Assembly (NCBI GenBank): GCA_037349315.1
Contig: JBAIAC010000007.1
Span: 8,990,001 to 9,054,000 of the forward strand
Reading direction: 5' to 3'
Source: Chelydra serpentina
Taxonomy: Eukaryota; Chordata; Testudines; Chelydridae
Length of the DNA: 64,000 bases
In this document: piece by piece, positions 11,608-23,168 of the stretch
Position numbering within the stretch: the first letter of the stretch is position 1
Layout of the letters: each line of letters begins with the position of its first letter
Notes under the pieces: model-generated
Seen by the model: the letters and a program-made list of their open reading frames with translations, nothing else
What the model was told of the DNA's origin: nothing
The model's database searches: none
Translations under genes and position numbers: made by a program

Positions 11608-12080
11608 GTGGATAAATTGGAAAGAGTCCAACGGAGGGCAACAAAAATGATTAGGGGGCTGGAGCACATGACGTATGAGGAGAGGCTGAGGGAACTGGGA
11701 TTGTTTAGCCTGCAGAAGAGAAGAGTGGGGGGGGATTTGATAGCTGCTTTCAACTACCTAAAAGGGGGTTCCAAAGAGGATGGATCTAGACTGTTCTCAG
11801 TGGTAGAAGATGACAGAACAAGGAGTAATGGTCTCAAGTTGCAGAGGGGGAGGTTTAGGTTGGATATTAGGAAAAACTTTTTCACTAGTAGGGTGGTGAA
11901 GCACTGGAATGGGTTACCTAGGGAGGTGGTGGAATCTCCTTCCTTAGAGGTTTTTAAGGTCAGGCTTGACAAAGCCCTGGCTGGGATGATCTAGTTGGGG
12001 TTGGTCCTGCTTTGAGCAGGGGGTTGGACTAGATGACCTCCTGAGGTCCCTTCCAACCCTGAGATTCTATGATTCTATGA
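11608..12080 (+). mobile_element. CR1 LINE 3' fragment (near-identical to 6301-6771, inverted)
   Basis: This 5'-truncated CR1 starts abruptly at GTGGATAAATTGG and encodes the last 128 residues of ORF2 to the stop at 11994. The usual 3' end follows, closing with ATTCTATGATTCTATGA. Over the 128 residues it differs from the copy at 6301-7413 by one amino acid (G versus R in [16 protein letters not shown]). The two copies are in opposite orientation. Confidence 0.9.
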
Positions 12081-12428
12081 AGCACAATGATTTGCAATAA
12101 TATCACTGTATTAACTGGTATTGAACATCACCGCATTCAAAAAGAAGAGATTGAGCAAAAAAGTAATGCATTTGCAGTGATCCAGACTGAGGGCTACCCA
12201 GTTCCAAATACATCATTGTTTCATAGCACTGGAATTAAGAAAAAACGTCTGAACAGAGAAAACACCAAGACCAGACATAACCCAAACAGACTTGGTGGGG
12301 AGGAAGGTTCCCTGTGCTTTGGACTCCTAATGATGTGCTGGTGTCAGCTGGTGGTCTCATAGACATTAGCGAATGTTCTTAGATCTCTGAATACCCAAAC
12401 AGCAGCAGTGCTTACAATTCATCTATCT

Positions 12429-12708
12429 CAGCGTTTCTCAAACTGCGGGTCGGGACCCCAAAGTGGGTCATGACCCCGTTGTAATGGGGTCGCCAGGGCT
12501 GGCATTAGACTGGCTTCAGCTCTGGGTGGCATAGGCTCCCCTCCTGGGGCTGAAGGCCTGAAGTCCTTGGGCTTTGACTTTGGCCCCCCACCCGGGGTGG
12601 TGGGGCTCAGGTTTTGGCTCAGGCTTTCCCTCCCCCCACCCAGGATCATGTAGTAATTTTTGTTGTCAGAAGGGGGAGTTGCAGTGCAAGGACATTTGAG
12701 AACCCCGG
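12429..12708. mobile_element. non-autonomous hAT element
   Basis: The 280-bp element begins CAGCGTTTCTCAAACTG and ends TTTGAGAACCCCGG. Flanks ATCTATCT (12421-12428) and GTCTATCT (12709-12716) match at 7 of 8, a convincing hAT target duplication. The interior is GC-rich and non-coding. It lies 220 bp upstream of RHOJ exon 2. Confidence 0.8.
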
Positions 12709-12928
12709 GTCTATCTGTTAAGAAACGAGAGCACAACCAAAACCATCTGCTTTTGTTGTGACCTTAGGTTGCCTTCATTTTGGGATGATTGTCAGCTTGG
12801 TTTAGGGTGCACAGTGTAAGGCACACGCTAATCTGCCTAGCGCCAGGGTACGTAGTTAAAAGGTGTAAAATCATAACTACTGGCTGGGGCGTGCGTCTCA
12901 CAACCTCTCTGTTGTTTCTCTCTTCCAG

Positions 12929-12987
12929 TGACTGTGACTGTCGGAGGCAAGCAGCACTTGTTGGGGCTATATGATACTGCAGGGCAG
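12929..12987 (+). CDS. RHOJ: RHOJ coding exon 2
   Basis: This 59-nt exon follows the acceptor TTCTCTCTTCCAG and ends before the donor GTAAAT. It reads (G)TG ACT GTG, giving [20 protein letters not shown], equivalent to human residues 60-79. It holds the strand leading into switch II and most of the G3 motif DTAGQ, which coordinates magnesium and the gamma-phosphate. The first codon is split with exon 1, which lies upstream of the window. RHOJ (TCL) is a Cdc42-related Rho GTPase that acts at plasma and endosomal membranes, in endothelial cell shape and angiogenesis. The frame is intact. RHOQ (TC10) is the nearest paralogue, but the later exons fit RHOJ better. Confidence 0.95.
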
Positions 12988-14889
12988 GTAAATTGTTTTG
13001 CCTTCTTTCCCTTTCTGATTTTTATTACACACCTTTTTTCCGTATAAAAAAATCGCATCCGTGCTATTTTGTGATGGCTGAACTGATTACCCATTTCTTA
13101 CGCAGAGATTTCAACACAAAAAACATGCCACCGACTGAATGTTTCTAACTAAAAATAAAACCAGGCTAAACTATTAGGTCTTTTACACCTCTGACTTCTG
13201 TCACAGGTGCAGAGCTCTCTTTAATAAGTCAGCATTTACTAACAGTTTTCATGTAGTGGCAGCTGAGATATAGAAAATAGCAAATATCCAATACAACTCT
13301 GTGCGGTAACTCTCAACAGCTATTAACTTTTAAATGGCAACCACCACTGTAGGTAATCTTCAACATATACCTACCAGTGAAATATTACTTACAATATAGC
13401 CTCCCATGTCTATGCCCAGTCTAAACTTACGTAATGCAATTTATGAAGCTTTTAGCACTTACCTTGCCAGACTATTCCCTGATCTAACAGACGTTCTTTT
13501 GAGAAGAGAGCGTGCATCTAAACTGCTGTGGCTGTCCCAGCAATCCAAATTAATTAACCCAGTAAAAATTTAGAGAATTTTTTATTAAGCATCTCATTTT
13601 CTTGCTGGTGAATCTCTCTTTGTTTACATTGTTAGGTCTGCAAGATCCTTAGAGAAGCAGCATCTAAGACTACAATGAGGCCTTTTCTTAGTAACTGTGG
13701 AATTAAGACAATGGCGACTCCAGTTTATAAACTTTGCCCTTTCATTCTTCTCTCCCCTATATCAGTCATAGGGGAACACTGTTATTCCACAGAACATCAT
13801 GGAATACTTTCTCAGTCATTGTGTCCACATGGAATTTGCACTGGTTTAACTAAATCGGTTTTAAAATCCCACCTTGGATTAAACCACTGCACTGTTCTCA
13901 TGTAGACAAGCCCTGTCTCATTGTCGTTTCACCAGCCATTTCGAAGCATTCATTCCCAAAGTTTACTTGTCTGAAAGGAAAGCACTGGGACCGTAGCGTC
14001 ACTGAAGTCATTAGAAAAGCTTCAGTTGATTTCAATGGACATTGGATAAGGCCCTGGATTAGCTGATGCTTCCAGCTCAGAAAACAAGCAAGAAACCTAA
14101 AACTCTTGCATTCTCACTTGCCCTCGAACACAACAGGCCGAAAAGCACCATAACATGTCATGGGGGGGTGCTCTTGCCTGCAGTGCAGAGGGCTCACATG
14201 AAGTTCTAGACACCATGTGGGTCTCACATCAACCCTGCCTGCATTTGTATGCGCATCTTACCAATGTGTATGAGACTGTCATTTTTGATTGGATAAGACT
14301 CGCATGAACTGGTAGCCGATTTTCTTCAGTACTGAGCCTCACCTCCCCTTGGTGGTCCAGCAAAGGCCAACTCTAGCAAACTTCAGGGCAAGGCACAGAT
14401 ATATTAAAATCTGATCCTTCAGACGCTGCCAGGCATAGTAAATGTAGTAGCAGACACCACAGTACTGAGAACACTGTTACACAGATTAATATGCAGAGAT
14501 CCCAAGCAGTACAGAGAAACAGACTGTCATGCCAATAAGCACTACACCTGTAGTAGGGGCATGCAAGATTGGGTCCCTTCTGCTTTTGCTTTTGCCTGAT
14601 TTGTGTTTTGTCTATTTTATTCCTGCCACACTGTGGCTCATATTTCTGTAGGCAGCACCAGTTACTGAATGCTATCTATAGTGGCTAGCTTTATATCCGT
14701 TATGGTTTGTTTGTCCTTTTTTTAATAGGAGACCTAAAAATAATGAACTGAAATAGACTACCTAAAAATCAATACTAAAAATAACTAATGTAGACTGTGA
14801 TCCACACTCTAGACCCAAGCAGATGTCTAAACACAGTAAGACAAGCCCACACAGCCTGTTTCATGACCACACCCCAGAGTCACATATAC

Positions 14890-15150
14890 TGAGAGGCAGG
14901 GTGATCCAATGCATAGGGCATTGGACTAGAATCAGGGGACCTGGATTCTAGTTCCAGCTCCACCCCTAGACACATCACCTTAATATGCCTCTTTTTCTGC
15001 TCCCCACCCCCCATCTTGTCTTGTCTAAAATGGAAGCTCCTCGGGGCGGGTCTGTCTGAGTATGTGTGTGTTGCCTAGCACAATAGGGTCCAGGTATTTT
15101 TGTCAGGGTATCGAAGCACTACCATGCTATAAGTAATAAATAATAATAAC
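14890..15150 (+). mobile_element. MIR-type SINE
   Basis: A tRNA-like 5' region (about 14893-14985) contains GGGCATTGGACTAGAATCAG and GGATTCTAGTTCCAGCTC, the worn A- and B-box pattern of MIR-class SINEs. The 3' end carries the ACTACCATGCTATAAG then AATAATAATAA tail. The same family recurs at 56755-57015 and, as a 5' part only, at 61724-61850. Confidence 0.6.
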
Positions 15151-16316
15151 CTATCACATAATTGCACATGCAGTCAGGGAATGTGCACATCCAATTACCC
15201 AATTTGCACATGCAATGGATAGTTCGTTCACACAGATGCATGATTCTGGGTATGCTCACATTTTGCACCCTTCTGCAGTAATGCAGGGCTGTGAAAATCT
15301 GGCCAGAATTTTATTCATGCCTGAGTTTACCACTTCAGTAATGCTAATCCAGAACCTTAACATTATTTTAACGTTTTGTGTATACTCCACCTGTCACCCG
15401 CTCTGTCAACGACACTTCCTTTTATTCGTCTTCCCGAGCCAAAAGAAAACACTAAGCTGTGAATCTAGCTGACAGAAATGTGTTTTCCCCTCCTTCTTGA
15501 CAATCATTTTGCCATCTCCGGTTACGGAGTCCAAGTTAGGCCAGACATGCCTGTCTCCAAGTGACACTCATTGACTCCAACTGAGTTGTCGGAACCATTT
15601 TCATTTTAGATTTCAGTGCAAAGGAGACGGTCATTGAGTCAAGACATTACGGAGCATGAATCACTTTGTGATTAATAGATCATATCTTAACAGAGTCCAG
15701 AAGGTTGCTCTTTCCCACATGCTGTAGCGGGAATGACAGCTCATATGGGTTCATTGCCCCCGACACACACACACCTCCTTGAGTTGTGCGGCTTTCCAAA
15801 GAAAATTGACATGAAGTCAGAGCTAACAATAATGCTTGCCATTGGCATGCTCTAAAACACATGCTGATGAGCTAACAATTGAAAAATGTACCCTCAGGCA
15901 GCATTACCCTCTGGCCGTGGGAGGAGGGCTCTGGCAGGGAACTTCGGTGTCGGCTGCTTGATTTTCTGCATCTTTGGCACGAACAGCCCCAGATAGGACA
16001 TTTTCAGTGCCATGCTCAGGTGCAAAGTGCTTTGGGGGCCTAACGCTGAAGGCAGGGAAAATGGACAGAGAGACGACGGAGGAAACAGCAACGATGAGTA
16101 CACAGAATACTCCACATATCTGAGCAAAGCCAGGCCCACCATGGCAAACAAGCGTAGGAGGCAGAAGCACTGTGTGGCACAAACCTCCCAGCCCTCTGCT
16201 AGTTGCCAGAGCCATGCCCAGCAATACCTGACCTGGCTCCGCCCTTTCCATTGTGGGCCAGTCAAAAGGCAGCACAATCACTCAGTGGGGAATTATATTC
16301 CCCCACCAGGGCCAGC

Positions 16317-16449
16317 GCTACCATTAGGCAACCCTAGGCGGTCGCCTGGATTTGGGGGGCAGCATTTCGGCCACCAGGGTCCTCGGCGGCGGTGGCAGCC
16401 TCTCCCACCGCTGCCGCGTAGGGCAGCAAAAAAGCTAGCGCCGCTCCTG
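16317..16449. mobile_element. short non-autonomous hAT element
   Basis: The 133-bp element starts CAGGGCCAGCGCTACC and ends GCTAGCGCCGCTCCTG, imperfect inverted repeats. Flanks TCCCCCAC (16309-16316) and TCCCCCCC (16450-16457) match at 7 of 8, though the C-rich context weakens this. The interior is a short GC-rich CGGCGGCGG-type stretch. Confidence 0.65.
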
Positions 16450-16458
16450 TCCCCCCCT

Positions 16459-16480
16459 CCACACACACACACACACACCG
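16459..16480. repeat. (CA)n microsatellite
   Basis: A short run of CA dinucleotides follows the hAT element directly. Confidence 0.85.
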
Positions 16481-16769
16481 TAAGAGGCCTCATTAGCTAC
16501 TGAAACAGGGGCTGTGAGGTTGTATCTCTCCATGGTAGTCTGGCCCCCTTCCTGAACAACTTTACTGGAAGAGAGACTGTAGGGTAAGACAGCCTGTGAC
16601 AGTGACACTAGAATAAGGGTGTAGCTGGGTCTCAGGCCTGAACTCCACAGAAGCAAGTTCCTAGGCACTCCCATTAGCACAGAGCACTAACAGAACTAGT
16701 GGCATTTTCCAGCCTGCCAACACTATCACACAGGTTTAACTAGAAGATTTTCAGTGATCTGAAACTCAA

Positions 16770-18785
16770 CAACAACAACAAAAAGAGTCCTACAAAAAGT
16801 GGAGACTAGGTCAGATTACAAAGGATGCATATAAACAAACACCACAAGCATGCAGGAACAAAATTAGAAAAGCCGAGGCACAAAATGAGATTAAACCAGC
16901 TAGAAACATAACAAGAAAACATTCTACAAATCCATTAGAAGCAAGAGGAAGACCAAGGACAGGGTAGGCTCGTTACTCAATGGAGGGGGGACAACAATAA
17001 CCAAAAAATGTGGAAATGGCAAAAGTGCTAAAGAACTTTTTGTTTTAGTTTTCACAAGAAAGTTTAGTAGCAATTCGACTTTTAACATAGTGAACACTAG
17101 TGAAAATGAGATAGGATCTGAGGCTAAAATCTGAGGGAAAGGACAAGCCAAAAATTACTTAGACAAGTTGAATGTCTTCGAGTCACCCAGGCCTGATGAA
17201 CTACATCCTAGAATACTCAGAGAGCTGACTGAGGAGATATCTGATCCATTAGAGATGAAATTTGAAAATGGGAGAGATTCCAGAGAACTGTAAGAGGGCA
17301 AATATAATGGAAATCAGGACAAACCAGGGAATTACAGACCAGTCAACTTAACTTCAGTACCCGGAAAGATAATGGAGCAAATAATCAAGCAATCAATCTG
17401 CAAATACCTAGAAGATAATAAAGTGATAAGTAACAGTCAGCATGGATTTGTTCAGAACAAATCATGTCAAACCAACCTAATAGCTTTCTTTGACAGGGTA
17501 ACAAGCCTTGTGGCTTGGGGGAAGCAATAGATGTGGTATATCTTGACTTTAGTAAGGCTTTTGATACTCTCACATGACCTTCTCATAAACAAACTAGGGA
17601 AATACAACCGGGATGGAGCTACTATAACATGAGTGCATATCTGGTTGGAAAACCATTCCCAGAGAGTAGTTATCAATGGTTCACAGTCAAGCGGGAAGGG
17701 CATGTTGAGTGAGGTCCCGCAGGATCAGTTCTGGATCTGGTTCTGTTCAATATCTTCATCAATAATTTAGATAATAGCATAGAGAGCATGCTTATAAAGT
17801 TTGCGGATGATACCAAGCTAGAAGGAGTTGCAAGTGCTTTGGAGGATAGGATTAAAATCCAAAATGATCTGGACAAACAAACTGGAGAAATGGTCTGAAG
17901 TAAATAGGATGAAATTAAATAAGGACAAATGCAAAGTACTCCATTTAGGAAGGAACAATCAGGTGCACACACACAAAATGGGAAATGACTGCTTACGAAG
18001 GAGTACTACGGAAAGGGATCTGGGAGTCATAGTGGATCACAAGCTAAATATGAGTCAATAGTGTAACAGTGTTGCAAAAAAAAAAAAAAAAAAGCAAACA
18101 TCCTTCTGGGATGTATTTGCAGAAGTGTTGTAAGCAAGACATAAGAAGTAATTCTTCTGCTCTACTTTGTGCTGATAAGGCCTCAATTGAAGTACTGTGT
18201 CTAGTTCTGGGTGCCACATTTCAGGAAAGATGTGGACAAATTGGAGAAAGTCCCGGGGAGAGCAATAGATAAATGTCTATCAGGGATGGTCTAGACAGTA
18301 TTTGGTCCTGCCATGAGGGCAGGGGGCTGGACTCGATGACCTCTCGAGGTCCTTTCCAGCCCTAGAATCTATGAATAAAAATGATGGAAGGCCTAGAAAC
18401 CGTGACCTATGAAGAAAAATTTTTAAAATTGGGTTTGTTTACACTGGAGAAGAGAAGATGGAGAGAGAACGTGATAAGTTTTAAGTACATAAAAGCTTGT
18501 TACCAGGAGGCGGGTAAAAATTGTTCTCTTTATCCACTGAGGACAGAACAAAAAATAATGGGCTTAAATTACAGCAACAGAGGTTTAGGTTGGACATTAG
18601 GAAAAACTTCTTAACTGTAAGGGTGGTTAAACACTGGAGCAAATTACTTAGGGAGGCTGTAGAATCTCCCATTGGAGGTTTTTAAGAACAGGTTAGACGA
18701 ACACCATCAGGAATGCCTCTAGTGGAAGGGACTAAACTAGGTGAGCTCTCGAGGCCCCTTCCAGTTCTAAACTTCTATGATTCTA
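16770..18785 (+). mobile_element. degraded CR1-like LINE with a nested insertion
   Basis: The + strand shows successive pieces of a CR1-group reverse transcriptase across many frameshifts. About 17330-17480 matches the NYRPVNLTSVPGKIMEQIIK and HGFVQNKSCQTNLIAFFD region. Near 17530 is VVYLDFSKAFDT. Near 17800 is FADDTKLE and near 17920 is NKDKCKVLHLG. The 3' end closes at about 18785 with AACTTCTATGATTCTA. An A-run lies at about 18077-18093. A second, shorter CR1 tail (about 18270-18376) interrupts it. The copy is old and non-functional. Confidence 0.85.
18270..18376 (+). mobile_element. CR1 3' tail nested inside another CR1
   Basis: The host LINE runs to AGAGCAATA and resumes at AAAATGATGGAAGGCC, the normally contiguous thumb-coding sequence. 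Between them sit about 107 bp with GGGCTGGACTCGATGACC and AGAATCTATGAAT, the 3' end of a CR1 in the same orientation. The exact junctions are uncertain by a few bases. Confidence 0.7.
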
Positions 18786-18844
18786 AGGTCATACTGCGTG
18801 GGCATGAAAGTAATTCTGAGGCCCTTTAATAAATATTAACAATA

Positions 18845-18990
18845 CCTAGCTCATATATAGCATTTGCCATCCATCGATCTCAAAGCTCTTTACAAAGCAG
18901 GTGTCAAGATCCCCATTTGACAGATGGGGAACCTGAGACACAAAGAGATGAAGTGTCATGCCCAAGGTCATCTGGTAAACCAGTAGAAGA
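18845..18990 (+). mobile_element. MIR SINE core/3' fragment
   Basis: The segment has the order CTCAAAGCTCTTTACAAAG, CCCCATTTGACAGATGGGGA, CTGAGACACAAAGAG and CATGCCCAAGGTCA, characteristic of the MIR family. It is flanked by unremarkable intron. Confidence 0.65.
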
Positions 18991-19379
18991 ACTGCAAGCA
19001 GCCTTTTTCATCCTGAAAGCCAAGATTTCAGAGCATGGGATTCCCCTATGAAAATCAAGACATACTGGGAGGCGGGGGAGAAAGGGATTGTAAAATAGTG
19101 GATTAGATTAAGAGTTCTCAACCTATAGGTTGAAACCCGAAGAGGTCCAGGGAGGCACAACCAACCTTCCTATCTGTCTGGTTAGATTGGGGTAGGATGT
19201 CCTGAACTTTTTGCTGCTGTAACCTGGAGGTCACAGTGTGGGGAAAAGATCTGGACAACTGTATGAGTTATGTGTAGGGCTAATGAGCGCATCCACTGTT
19301 ACTTTAGCTGGGATAAAATCATTTTGATATGCCCCATGCTTTAGGGCATAAAGCCAATGGCCAGCTGGGAGTGCAGGAA

Positions 19380-19700
19380 CATAGGACTTGCCAGATGGAT
19401 CAAACCCAAGGTCTGTCTAGTCCAGGATCCCGCCTCGACAGTGGCCAGCCCCAGATGCTTGTGAGGTAGTCTGAACCCCGTAAAGGTCTAATCCTGATCT
19501 CGAATAGTTGGAAATCAGCGAAAGCCCCAACATACAAGCTTTAATATCCCTTCCAGAATGTGTTATCATTAAAAACAACAACTCTAGATATTCCCCATAT
19601 CCAGCTAAATGACCAATCCCTTTTTGAATATTGTTAAGTTCTTAGCCTCAGCAATCCAAAACTATCCAATGGGAAGGGGATCCCAATGGTTCATTACAGG
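19380..19700. mobile_element. CR1-related LINE tail fragment
   Basis: The phrases CAGTGGCCAGCCCCAGATGC, TCTAATCCTGATCTCGAATA and TTTAATATCCCTTCCAGAAT belong to a dispersed family that also appears at 22545-22640 and 23174-23270. I infer a LINE 3' untranslated origin from the context of sister copies; the family name is not certain. Confidence 0.4.
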
Positions 19701-20409
19701 TTTTCTTCCACCTGCCCTGTGAGCAGCTGATAGTGGGCCATCAGATTCAGAATACAAATCTGATCTGGTATGGCAATTCCTATGGTCCCAGGGAGTTGGA
19801 TAACATGGGAGCCCTAGATCTACTGTTCCTTTGATATGCAAGCATAATTCCCATGCTTGTCAGTGTTATCGTGAGCTACTAATGTATATTGACAGGAGAC
19901 TAGATCCTTGTGTGTAAGCTGCAGATATCCTTTCTCTTCCGACCTATTGCTTATATATCATCCCATGCTGCAACCACAAAATGAGAACACACAGTCCTCA
20001 TAAGCTCCAAAGTGACAGGCAAAGTAAAATTAAATGAACCTTCTGAAAGGACCTGTCACCATTGTGCAGAATGTTCATAGCTTTTAGTCTGATTTTTAAC
20101 AGCACACTAATTCAACTCCTCTAAATAGGCAAGTCTTGAATTTTTAAAACAGATATATTTAGCCAACTGAGTTCCAAGGTCCCAAATAAAAAAAATACAT
20201 CGAGTATCTGCTGCCACCTTGTGGTTATTCCAAAGATCTGTTTTGTAACAAATAAACCAAAAAAGTATGAAAAGTCAATTGCCACGCAGCTCCCAGTACC
20301 AGCCCATGGTGATTGTGGATAAGTGTGTTTACCCTTGGAGAAGTCATCAGCTTTAATGTTCTGGATGTAAATGATTTCACTGGTTAAAATATCATGTAAT
20401 AGGGTTGGC

Positions 20410-20790
20410 ATGAGGCCAAGCCTCTGACACTCACATTATCCCTCCTCCAAGCCACACAAAACTCAGCTGCCAAGATCACCTCATTGTTCCATTAATCAGA
20501 TAACAGCCCTCCACTGCATCGACTGGAAGCTTCTTGTCCTCCTCAAGCATACCTCCATCCCTCCCTGCTTTGTCTCTTGTCAGTCACACCATGTTCTCTG
20601 CTCCACCAGCAGTAGTGTGGCCTTGTTTAGCTGATTCTCCCACAAGTGTCTTTGCATTTTCTTCCATGCTAATCCCTGTACACGGAACATCCTCCCTGAG
20701 CTGATAAGACAGGCCATTTCCTTTTCACCAAGCAATCCCTCCTCGAGACCCACATCTGCCTTGAGCCCTACAAAATATTGGTCAGCTAAT
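20410..20790 (+). mobile_element. LINE ORF2 C-terminal fragment, probably L2-like
   Basis: Broken + frames give NSAAKITS, PPLHRLEA and later EHPPELI-like and LETHICLEP pieces. These resemble the terminal 'LQNAAARL ... LHWLPV ... LPEHLR' region of L2-type ORF2 proteins. The similarity is remembered and weak. Confidence 0.35.
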
Positions 20791-21528
20791 AATCACTAGG
20801 TAGGGAAGCAGCTGGGGATTGTTTATACTTCTTTTAAAAAGTCGGTGGTGAAGGGGGTACTAGCAGCACTTGGGCCAGCCAGCACCCTGCCAAGCCTACT
20901 GGATCCGAGCCGCTGCTACATTTCCAGGCTGAGAGTTTCTCATTCTGATTGACGTGGTACTGGAGATAGCGTGATGTAACTGAACAGCCCAAAGCCCCTT
21001 TTTTGTCGTGTCTGGTCATGTCTGTAGCTTTTATGAGGTTTTATACACCCTGCACATAACACCTACTGTAAAATGCATGGTGTGAATGTCCTCTAGAGGT
21101 GTTATCTGGCTCCAAGGACAATGGCAGTCAAATAATAATTCCTGGGATTATGGTATATTGAAGGCGGAGGCCGATATGCACAACCTAAAATTCTGTTTTT
21201 ATCCCAAGGAATTTTTTCATTTACTGTTCAATGGCATTGAAGGCAGCCCCTGTTTAGCTTATCTCCCTTGCACACTGGAGTCACTATGAAAACAGGATAC
21301 CCACCCCGCTGCCTGTCTGTGCAAAGCCCAGGTAACAGGGGGCTCAGAGACTGACCCAGCTGTGGGATACCTCCACCGCCCCTTCGCAGTGATCATTCCA
21401 CCCCCTGGAATTTATCAGCTCTTACTGACATTCAGTGACAATGTTGGGCAACTCATAAAGTACTTGCAGATGCGTGGTTATGCAGCTTGTGTGACCCATT
21501 GCTTACACCTGCCTTTGCTCTCTGATAG

Positions 21529-21693
21529 GAGGACTACAATCAGCTGAGACCCCTGTCCTATCCCAACACAGATGTGTTCTTGATCTGTTTTTCCGTGGTG
21601 AACCCTGCCTCTTACCACAATGTCCAGGAAGAGTGGGTGCCTGAACTGAAAGTCAGCATGCCGCATGTGCCTTATGTTCTCATAGGAACACAG
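21529..21693 (+). CDS. RHOJ: RHOJ coding exon 3
   Basis: A 165-nt exon between the acceptor CTCTGATAG and the donor GTAGCT encodes 55 residues from [12 protein letters not shown] to VPYVLIGTQ, equal to human 80-134. It completes switch II and carries the FLICFSVV strand and the EEWVPEL helix. The G4 specificity motif TQ|ID is split between exons 3 and 4. Compared with my memory of human RHOJ the only visible change is VS for DC at residues 121-122 (KVSMPHV). The exon is phase 0 at both ends. No stop or frameshift. Confidence 0.97.
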
Positions 21694-22004
21694 GTAGCTA
21701 CTAACCGGGAAGCCTATTGACCAGCACAAGGGGTCTGGAACTCTACAGCCAGGTGGGCCTTGAGAAACCTCAAAGCCAAGTGAAACTTACCCAGATTGAG
21801 GTTTGGCTGCAGTCCCGGGGTCCCCTGAAAACTCTGCTGTTCTGCACACACCTGCTTCCACTCTAGCAGACCTGATACCAAACTTGCAACTCAAAGCAAA
21901 ACTCAGGGGCTGCAACTCACATGAACTGAAACAAGCAGTCTTCCCCAAGCCCCATGCAAACGTAATGCATCTAGTTGCCCAAACCTCTGAAGGATCACTC
22001 TGTG

Positions 22005-22308
22005 GGTATGTCTACACTGGAGCAGGAGGTATAATTCCCAGGTCAAGAAGACATACCCAGACTAGCTCCGATTGAGCCAACACACTAAAAATAGCAATGT
22101 AGCTGCAGCAGCGCAAGCAGCAATATGGGCTAGCCACCCAAATACAATCCCATCTGAAACCCTAGATACAGACTCAGGTTGGCAAGTCCACCTCACTACT
22201 CACACTGCCTGGGCTGTACTTCTATTTCCCGTGCACTAGCTTGATGAGAACTAATACAGCTCTGTCTACCCATGCCGGAAATTACACCTCCATCTCCAGT
22301 GTACCCAT
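22005..22308. mobile_element. hAT-like non-autonomous element (TATGTCTACACT family)
   Basis: The left end GGTATGTCTACACTGG and right end CCAGTGTACCCAT are imperfect inverted repeats. The inner bases continue the match, with GGAGGTATAATTCC against its inverse. Flanks ACTCTGTG (21997-22004) and ATTCTGTG (22309-22316) match at 7 of 8. Related TATGTCTACACT sequence occurs at 33085 and about 58665-58725. Confidence 0.65.
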
Positions 22309-22544
22309 ATTCTGTGTTAGGGGCTCCTCAATAGCACTGAGATTTTTAACTGAGCTTTAAATTCATTATATTTTTCTGGAGCGGGGGAGCCATTCCCATA
22401 TTACATCCCCCAACGTTCACCCCCTTCCCTGAATAGCCTTCCTTGAGCCAACAAGGATTAACAACCTCTTTAGAGCCAACACAGCTCCTTCTAGACCAGC
22501 CAGCCCTGCTGAGAGCACTTCCCCCACAGTTTACCTAGGGATTG

Positions 22545-22640
22545 TCAGAGTGGATAAGACCCATGATCCATCCAGTCTAGTATCCTGTCTCTGACAGTGA
22601 CCAGCACCAGATGTTTCAGAGGAAGGTGTAAGAACCACAG
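22545..22640 (+). mobile_element. LINE tail, left part
   Basis: Same dispersed family as 19380-19700 (CCAGTCTAGTATCCTGTCTC, CCAGCACCAGATG). It stops at the CACAG of 22636-22640 and resumes at 23174 with GATGTGGGATAATCTGCC-type sequence. Confidence 0.45.
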
Positions 22641-23168
22641 AGTCAATAGATTGGCAAAGCCGGGGTCATGGGCAGCCAGACCTAGTGGTCAGAGACAGAG
22701 TCCATAGTCAGGAGCCAAGAGGCACCCGGGTCAGGATACTAGGACATCAGAGGCAGGAGACAAACCACAAGTTTATAACCACAATTGGGCTAGGTCAGGA
22801 TACCAGGGTGTCAGAGGCAGGAGACAAACCAGAGATCAGAACCACAAGTCAGAGGTCAGGAGCTAAGCCAGGTCAGATGCCAGGAAGCCAACGCAGGGGA
22901 GCGGGAGCAGGAAGCGCACAGTCCAGAGCAGGCTGGATCCCAGTTGTTCAGACAGCTTCCTGTTCCTGTTGCTGGCTTAAGTAGGGCCAGCAGGCCAATT
23001 GGCTGCTTTGTGGCTCCGCCAATAGGACCTCAGGGGAGGAGCCTCAAACTGGGGCTAGGCTTCATGGGTCCTGGGTCAGCAGCTGTCAGCAGGATACCAA
23101 GAGGCGGGTTCAAGCATGGCTGCTCCTGTGAATCCTGTGGCCCTGGGTTTGAGCCCTGTGGGTCATGA
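22641..23168. mobile_element. unclassified 528-bp insertion with internal repeats
   Basis: The insert is bounded by CACAG at 22636-22640 and 23169-23173 and splits a dispersed LINE tail. It contains an imperfect internal repeat of roughly 66 bp: the phrase AGGCAGGAGACAAACCA occurs at about 22751 and 22818, each preceded by GTCAGGATAC. The ends AGTCAATAG and GGTCATGA are not TG/CA, so a solo LTR is not supported. No long coding frame matches a known family. Confidence 0.45.

Larger units (their letters stand above)
1..12928 (+). other. RHOJ: RHOJ intron 1 (3' part)
   Basis: Everything left of the first visible RHOJ exon is intron, because the exon at 12929 begins inside a codon and the N-terminal GTPase residues are absent upstream. 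Repeats listed separately fill much of it. Stretches where I recognise no gene or clear element are about 1-1315, 1676-2576, 2850-3950, 5230-6300, 9740-11607, 12080-12428 and 12709-12928. Within these, 10325-10960 reads like a worn interspersed repeat but I could not classify it. No alternative RHOJ first exon was recognised. Confidence 0.8.
12988..21528 (+). other. RHOJ: RHOJ intron 2
   Basis: An 8.5-kb intron with GTAAAT donor and CTGATAG acceptor. Recognised contents are a MIR-type SINE (14890-15150), a hAT (16317-16449), a long CR1-like LINE with a nested tail (16770-18785), a second MIR (18845-18990), and LINE tail fragments at 19380-19700 and 20410-20790. I see nothing identifiable in about 12988-14890, 15150-16310, 19700-20400 and 20790-21528. 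Open frames in 15894-16503 are shadows with no recognisable domain. Confidence 0.85.

Noticed and set aside
14890..14990. Possible tRNA gene
   Set aside because: The A/B-box-like pattern belongs to a MIR-type SINE head; no complete cloverleaf is supported.
15894..16503. Overlapping frames of 125 to 163 codons on both strands
   Set aside because: Frames are mutual shadows, one enters the hAT at 16317, and none shows a recognisable domain or splice context.
22641..23168. CRISPR-like or satellite array
   Set aside because: The internal repeats are only two imperfect copies and the setting is a vertebrate intron.
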